This document shows, piece after piece, positions 13,101 through 16,013 of a stretch of DNA of 16,013 bases. The position numbers were made by a program, and so were the translations under genes. The notes beneath the pieces were generated by a model. It did no database searches. It was not told the DNA's origin and saw only the letters and a list, made by a program, of their open reading frames with translations. Source of the DNA: Flavobacterium psychrophilum (GTDB taxonomy: Bacteria; Bacteroidota; Bacteroidia; Flavobacteriales; Flavobacteriaceae). The stretch is taken from NCBI GenBank assembly GCA_945872875.1, contig CAMCBB010000038.1, forward strand, positions 1 through 16,013, read 5' to 3'. Each line of letters begins with the position of its first letter. Position 1 is the first letter of the stretch.

Positions 13101-14843
13101 ATGAATTTTAATTTCTTATTTAAATCATTCTTTTCTTTATTATTAATTGTATTGGTAATTTCTTGTGACAAAGATATCAATGAAATTGGTTCCGGAATTC
13201 TTGGAGACGAACACTATGGTATGGATGTAGCGTATTCAAATGTAACAGCTTACAATCAAATTCTTGGACCAGTTCAAACAAATAATTTAAATATTAACCA
13301 ATTTGGTTTTTATAATAGTCCAATATTTGGAAAAACAACTGCAAGCTTTGTAAGTCAAGTAACTATGGCAGTTGAAAATCCAACTTTTTATACTCCAGTA
13401 ATTGACTCTGTATATTTATATGTACCGTATTTTAGTAAATTTGTAAGCACAGATGATTCAGGTAATAGCACCTACACTTTAGATTCCCTTAAAGGTTCTG
13501 GTAAAATAAAGTTAAGTGTTTATGAGTCAACAAAATTTTTAGAAAGTTTAGATCCAACTACAGGATTTCAACAACTTCAAAAATATTACTCTAATCAACA
13601 AGCTGATTTTGATGCTAATAATGGTGGAGTTTTATTAAATAATGATAATAAAAGTGTGTATGATCATACGGTTATTGACAATAGTCAAAACGAAAAATTT
13701 GTATTTAGTGAAAAACAAATAAAATTTTATAAGAAAAATTCAGACGGCACACCAGGATATACAAATGTAGCAGAAAGAAAAGCGCCGGGGATGTTATTAA
13801 ATTTAGACAAAGCGTTTTTTACATCTAAAATTTTACAAGCTCCTGCTGGCAAATTATACAATAACAATACCTTTAAAACTTATTTTAAAGGATTGTATTT
13901 TAAAGTAGAGAATGCCGCAGAATCACCTAACCAAGGAACTCTTGCAATGATGAATTTTACCGCTGGTGTAATTACCATTGTATATCGTGATAAAGTTTCC
14001 TCTACAGATACAGCAGCACCGGTTAGAAAAATAATGAATTTAAATCTAGCAGGAAATTGTGTGAATTTATTAAATAATGAAAATGCTTTTCCAGGTTTTG
14101 TAACTCCTAATCCTACTAATGGAGACAGAAACCTCTTCCTTAAAGGCGGTGATGGTTCAATGGCAATTATTGATTTATTTGATAAAACCGATAATATTAG
14201 TTACGATAAAACAGATGGGCATTTAATTAATTCACCAAATGGTGTTTCTGATGAATTAGATAATCTAAGAAATCCAGCTGGCGGTAAACAAAAATGGCTA
14301 ATTAATGATGCAAATTTAACTTTCTTCATTAATAAAAATGCTATGACAAATGCTATCGAACCAAATAGAATTTTTCTATATGATTTAACTAATAAAAGAC
14401 CAATAATTGACTTTTTTACTGATTTTACAACTTCTTTCATTAGTTCAAAATACAGTAAACTAATTTATGGTGGTATATTGTCAACTGAAACAGGTAAAAT
14501 TGTAAATGCAAAATCGAATGAAAGAGGAACTTTTTACAAAGTAAATATTACAAATCATATTAGGAATTTAATTAAATACGGTGGAGTAGGTGTTACCAAA
14601 GATTCAACCAATGTGCGTTTAGGATTAGTAGTAACGGAAAATATTAATGTTGCCAGCAACTTTTATTTAAAAAATCCTTTTTCAAGTGGAACTGGAAGTA
14701 ATTTATTTCAAAGTAAATACATTCCAGCTATGTCGATTGCAAATCCTTTAGGAACCGTTTTATATGGTAGTAATATTCCTGCAGGAGACTCTGACTATGA
14801 TAAAAGAATAAAATTACAAATCTATTATACAAAACCTGACTAA
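13101..14843 (+). CDS. DUF4270 family lipoprotein
   Basis: A 580-residue lipoprotein. The N-terminus has a hydrophobic core (about 10-20) and a lipobox ending VISC, with C22 as the lipidated residue, followed by DKDINE. Acidic residues and a lysine right after the Cys resemble the export signal that sends Bacteroidota lipoproteins to the cell surface, though it is not a perfect match. The rest, rich in Asn, Thr and Tyr with alternating beta-type stretches, fits DUF4270, a family of unknown function found in Bacteroidota. Typical features are the early IGSGILGD (about 27-34) and the ending LQIYYTKPD. It sits 18 bases after the GT5-like gene and 13 bases before glmS, so it is probably co-transcribed with both. 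Confidence 0.85.
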   Translation: MNFNFLFKSFFSLLLIVLVISCDKDINEIGSGILGDEHYGMDVAYSNVTAYNQILGPVQTNNLNINQFGFYNSPIFGKTTASFVSQVTMAVENPTFYTPVIDSVYLYVPYFSKFVSTDDSGNSTYTLDSLKGSGKIKLSVYESTKFLESLDPTTGFQQLQKYYSNQQADFDANNGGVLLNNDNKSVYDHTVIDNSQNEKFVFSEKQIKFYKKNSDGTPGYTNVAERKAPGMLLNLDKAFFTSKILQAPAGKLYNNNTFKTYFKGLYFKVENAAESPNQGTLAMMNFTAGVITIVYRDKVSSTDTAAPVRKIMNLNLAGNCVNLLNNENAFPGFVTPNPTNGDRNLFLKGGDGSMAIIDLFDKTDNISYDKTDGHLINSPNGVSDELDNLRNPAGGKQKWLINDANLTFFINKNAMTNAIEPNRIFLYDLTNKRPIIDFFTDFTTSFISSKYSKLIYGGILSTETGKIVNAKSNERGTFYKVNITNHIRNLIKYGGVGVTKDSTNVRLGLVVTENINVASNFYLKNPFSSGTGSNLFQSKYIPAMSIANPLGTVLYGSNIPAGDSDYDKRIKLQIYYTKPD

Positions 14844-14856
14844 TAAATAAATTTTT

Positions 14857-16013
14857 ATGTGTGGAATTGTTGGATATATTGGACATCGTGAAGCATACCC
14901 TATTGTAATTAAAGGGTTAAAACGCCTTGAATATAGAGGTTATGACAGTGCTGGTTTAATGCTTTATGACGGAGAAAATTTAAAGATCTCCAAAACTAAA
15001 GGAAAGGTATCAGATCTTGAAGATAAATCAAATTTAGATATTACTACAAACGGCACCATTGGAATTGGCCATACAAGATGGGCAACTCATGGTGTTCCTA
15101 ATGATGTTAATTCACATCCACATGTCTCTAATTCGGGGGATATTTGTATTGTTCATAATGGAATTATTGAAAATTATGAGCCACTAAAAAAAGAACTAAT
15201 AAAGAGAGGTTATGTTTTTTCTTCGGATACAGATACCGAAGTATTAGTAAATCTTATAGAAGAGGTTCAGAAAAAAGAAAATATTAAACTGGGTAAAGCA
15301 GTTCAAATTGCGTTAAACCAAGTTGTGGGAGCTTATGCTATTTGTGTATTCGACAAGAAAAAACCAGATGAAATTGTAGTCGCACGCCTAGGAAGTCCTT
15401 TGGCAATTGGTGTTGGAGAAAATGAATTTTTCATTGCTTCTGATGCAACTCCATTTATAGAATACACCACAAATGCAATTTATTTGGAAGATGAAGAAAT
15501 GGCTATCGTAAGAAAATCTAAGCCATTAAAAATCAGAAGAATCAAAGATGATGTTTTAGTAGATCCTTATATACAAGAGTTGCAAATGAATTTGGAACAA
15601 ATTGAAAAAGGAGGTTACGATCATTTTATGCTTAAGGAAATTTATGAGCAACCCAATGTAATTAAAGATACATATAGAGGTAGACTTCATGCTAATTCTG
15701 GGATAATTCAAATGTCGGGTGTTGAAGATAATTTGGATAAATTTATAAATGCAGACAGAATAATAATAATTGCATGTGGCACTTCATGGCACGCCGGATT
15801 GGTTGCAGAATATGTAATTGAAGAGTTTACAAGAATACCTGTTGAGGTTGAATACGCATCTGAATTTAGATATAGAAACCCAATTATTACTTCCAAAGAT
15901 ATAGTAATTGCTATATCCCAATCAGGAGAAACAGCCGATACCTTAGCAGCCATAAAATTGGCTAAAGAAAAAGGTGCTTTTGTATTTGGAGTTTGTAATG
16001 TTGTAGGTTCTTC
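14857..16013 (+). CDS. glmS: Glutamine--fructose-6-phosphate aminotransferase, 3'-truncated by window
   Basis: The first 385 residues of a protein normally about 615 long; the gene continues past the window end. Residues 1 to about 220 are the class II glutamine amidotransferase domain with the nucleophile Cys2 exposed after Met removal (MCGIVGYIG), EYRGYDSAG at 25-33, GHTRWATHG at 71-79 and HNGIIENY at 100-107. The first SIS sugar-isomerase domain starts near 290, with ACGTSWHAG at 306-314 and ISQSGETADT at 353-362. The enzyme makes glucosamine-6-phosphate from fructose-6-phosphate and glutamine, the first step to UDP-GlcNAc for peptidoglycan and lipid A. The 13-base gap to DUF4270 has no hairpin resembling a glmS ribozyme, which is a Firmicutes-type control. 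Confidence 0.97.
   Translation, partial: MCGIVGYIGHREAYPIVIKGLKRLEYRGYDSAGLMLYDGENLKISKTKGKVSDLEDKSNLDITTNGTIGIGHTRWATHGVPNDVNSHPHVSNSGDICIVHNGIIENYEPLKKELIKRGYVFSSDTDTEVLVNLIEEVQKKENIKLGKAVQIALNQVVGAYAICVFDKKKPDEIVVARLGSPLAIGVGENEFFIASDATPFIEYTTNAIYLEDEEMAIVRKSKPLKIRRIKDDVLVDPYIQELQMNLEQIEKGGYDHFMLKEIYEQPNVIKDTYRGRLHANSGIIQMSGVEDNLDKFINADRIIIIACGTSWHAGLVAEYVIEEFTRIPVEVEYASEFRYRNPIITSKDIVIAISQSGETADTLAAIKLAKEKGAFVFGVCNVVGS

Noticed and set aside
14201..14440. Minus-strand open frame of 79 codons
   Set aside because: It lies entirely antisense to DUF4270 and looks like a by-product of its codon use.
14844..14856. glmS ribozyme or other leader control before glmS
   Set aside because: Only 13 bases separate it from DUF4270, with no room for the ribozyme.
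15708..15953. Minus-strand open frame of 81 codons
   Set aside because: It lies inside glmS on the opposite strand, where the SIS domain motifs are unmistakable.
1..16013. Mobile element, prophage, CRISPR array, tRNA or defence system
   Set aside because: No transposase, integrase, terminal repeats, spaced direct repeats or cloverleaf-like sequence was seen; gene content is housekeeping and envelope functions.

Overview
The window looks like an ordinary stretch of chromosome from a Bacteroidota bacterium, most likely a Flavobacteriaceae member close to Flavobacterium. The DNA is AT-rich. Several intergenic regions carry the Bacteroidota -7 promoter motif TAnnTTTG. One secreted protein ends in a type IX secretion (Por) C-terminal domain. 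Two protein families typical of this phylum are present (DUF4270 lipoprotein, OlsF-type acyltransferase). I see no mobile element, CRISPR array, rRNA or tRNA.

Layout. (1) 1-1032, plus strand: the 3' end of a D-2-hydroxyacid dehydrogenase, then two small membrane proteins (DUF4234-like and DUF2752). The DUF2752 frame extends well upstream of its first ATG and probably starts at a non-canonical codon. (2) 1035-2834, minus: an OlsF-like two-domain acyltransferase for aminolipid synthesis, converging on the DUF2752 gene with a hairpin across both stop codons. (3) 3000-5945, plus: exodeoxyribonuclease III, an OmpA-family lipoprotein with a long coiled coil followed by a strong terminator, and a Tas-like aldo/keto reductase whose real start is ATG 4905. 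(4) 5962-12177, minus: a secreted glucose/sorbosone dehydrogenase-type beta-propeller, then, after a short gap, a tightly packed set that reads panC, panD, a UPF0104/LPG-synthase-TM protein, an esterase-like protein that lacks the nucleophile serine, and radA. (5) 12279-16013, plus: a GT5 (glycogen synthase) N-domain-only protein, a DUF4270 lipoprotein and glmS (cut by the window end), probably one operon, divergent from panC.

How they fit together. panC and panD supply the last pantothenate steps and beta-alanine for coenzyme A. GlmS makes glucosamine-6-phosphate for peptidoglycan and outer-membrane glycans; its upstream partners, an exported lipoprotein and a degenerate GT5 protein, suggest an envelope-related but undefined role. 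OlsF, the OmpA-like lipoprotein and the UPF0104 protein are also envelope functions. Xth and RadA are DNA repair.

Nothing in the window forms a clearly new multi-gene system. The most worthwhile oddities are the putative ATT/ATA start and 13-bp hairpin at the DUF4234/DUF2752 junction, the GHDVT nucleophile-elbow substitution in the esterase-like protein, and the GT5 protein that has lost the ADP-glucose binding loop and the whole second lobe.
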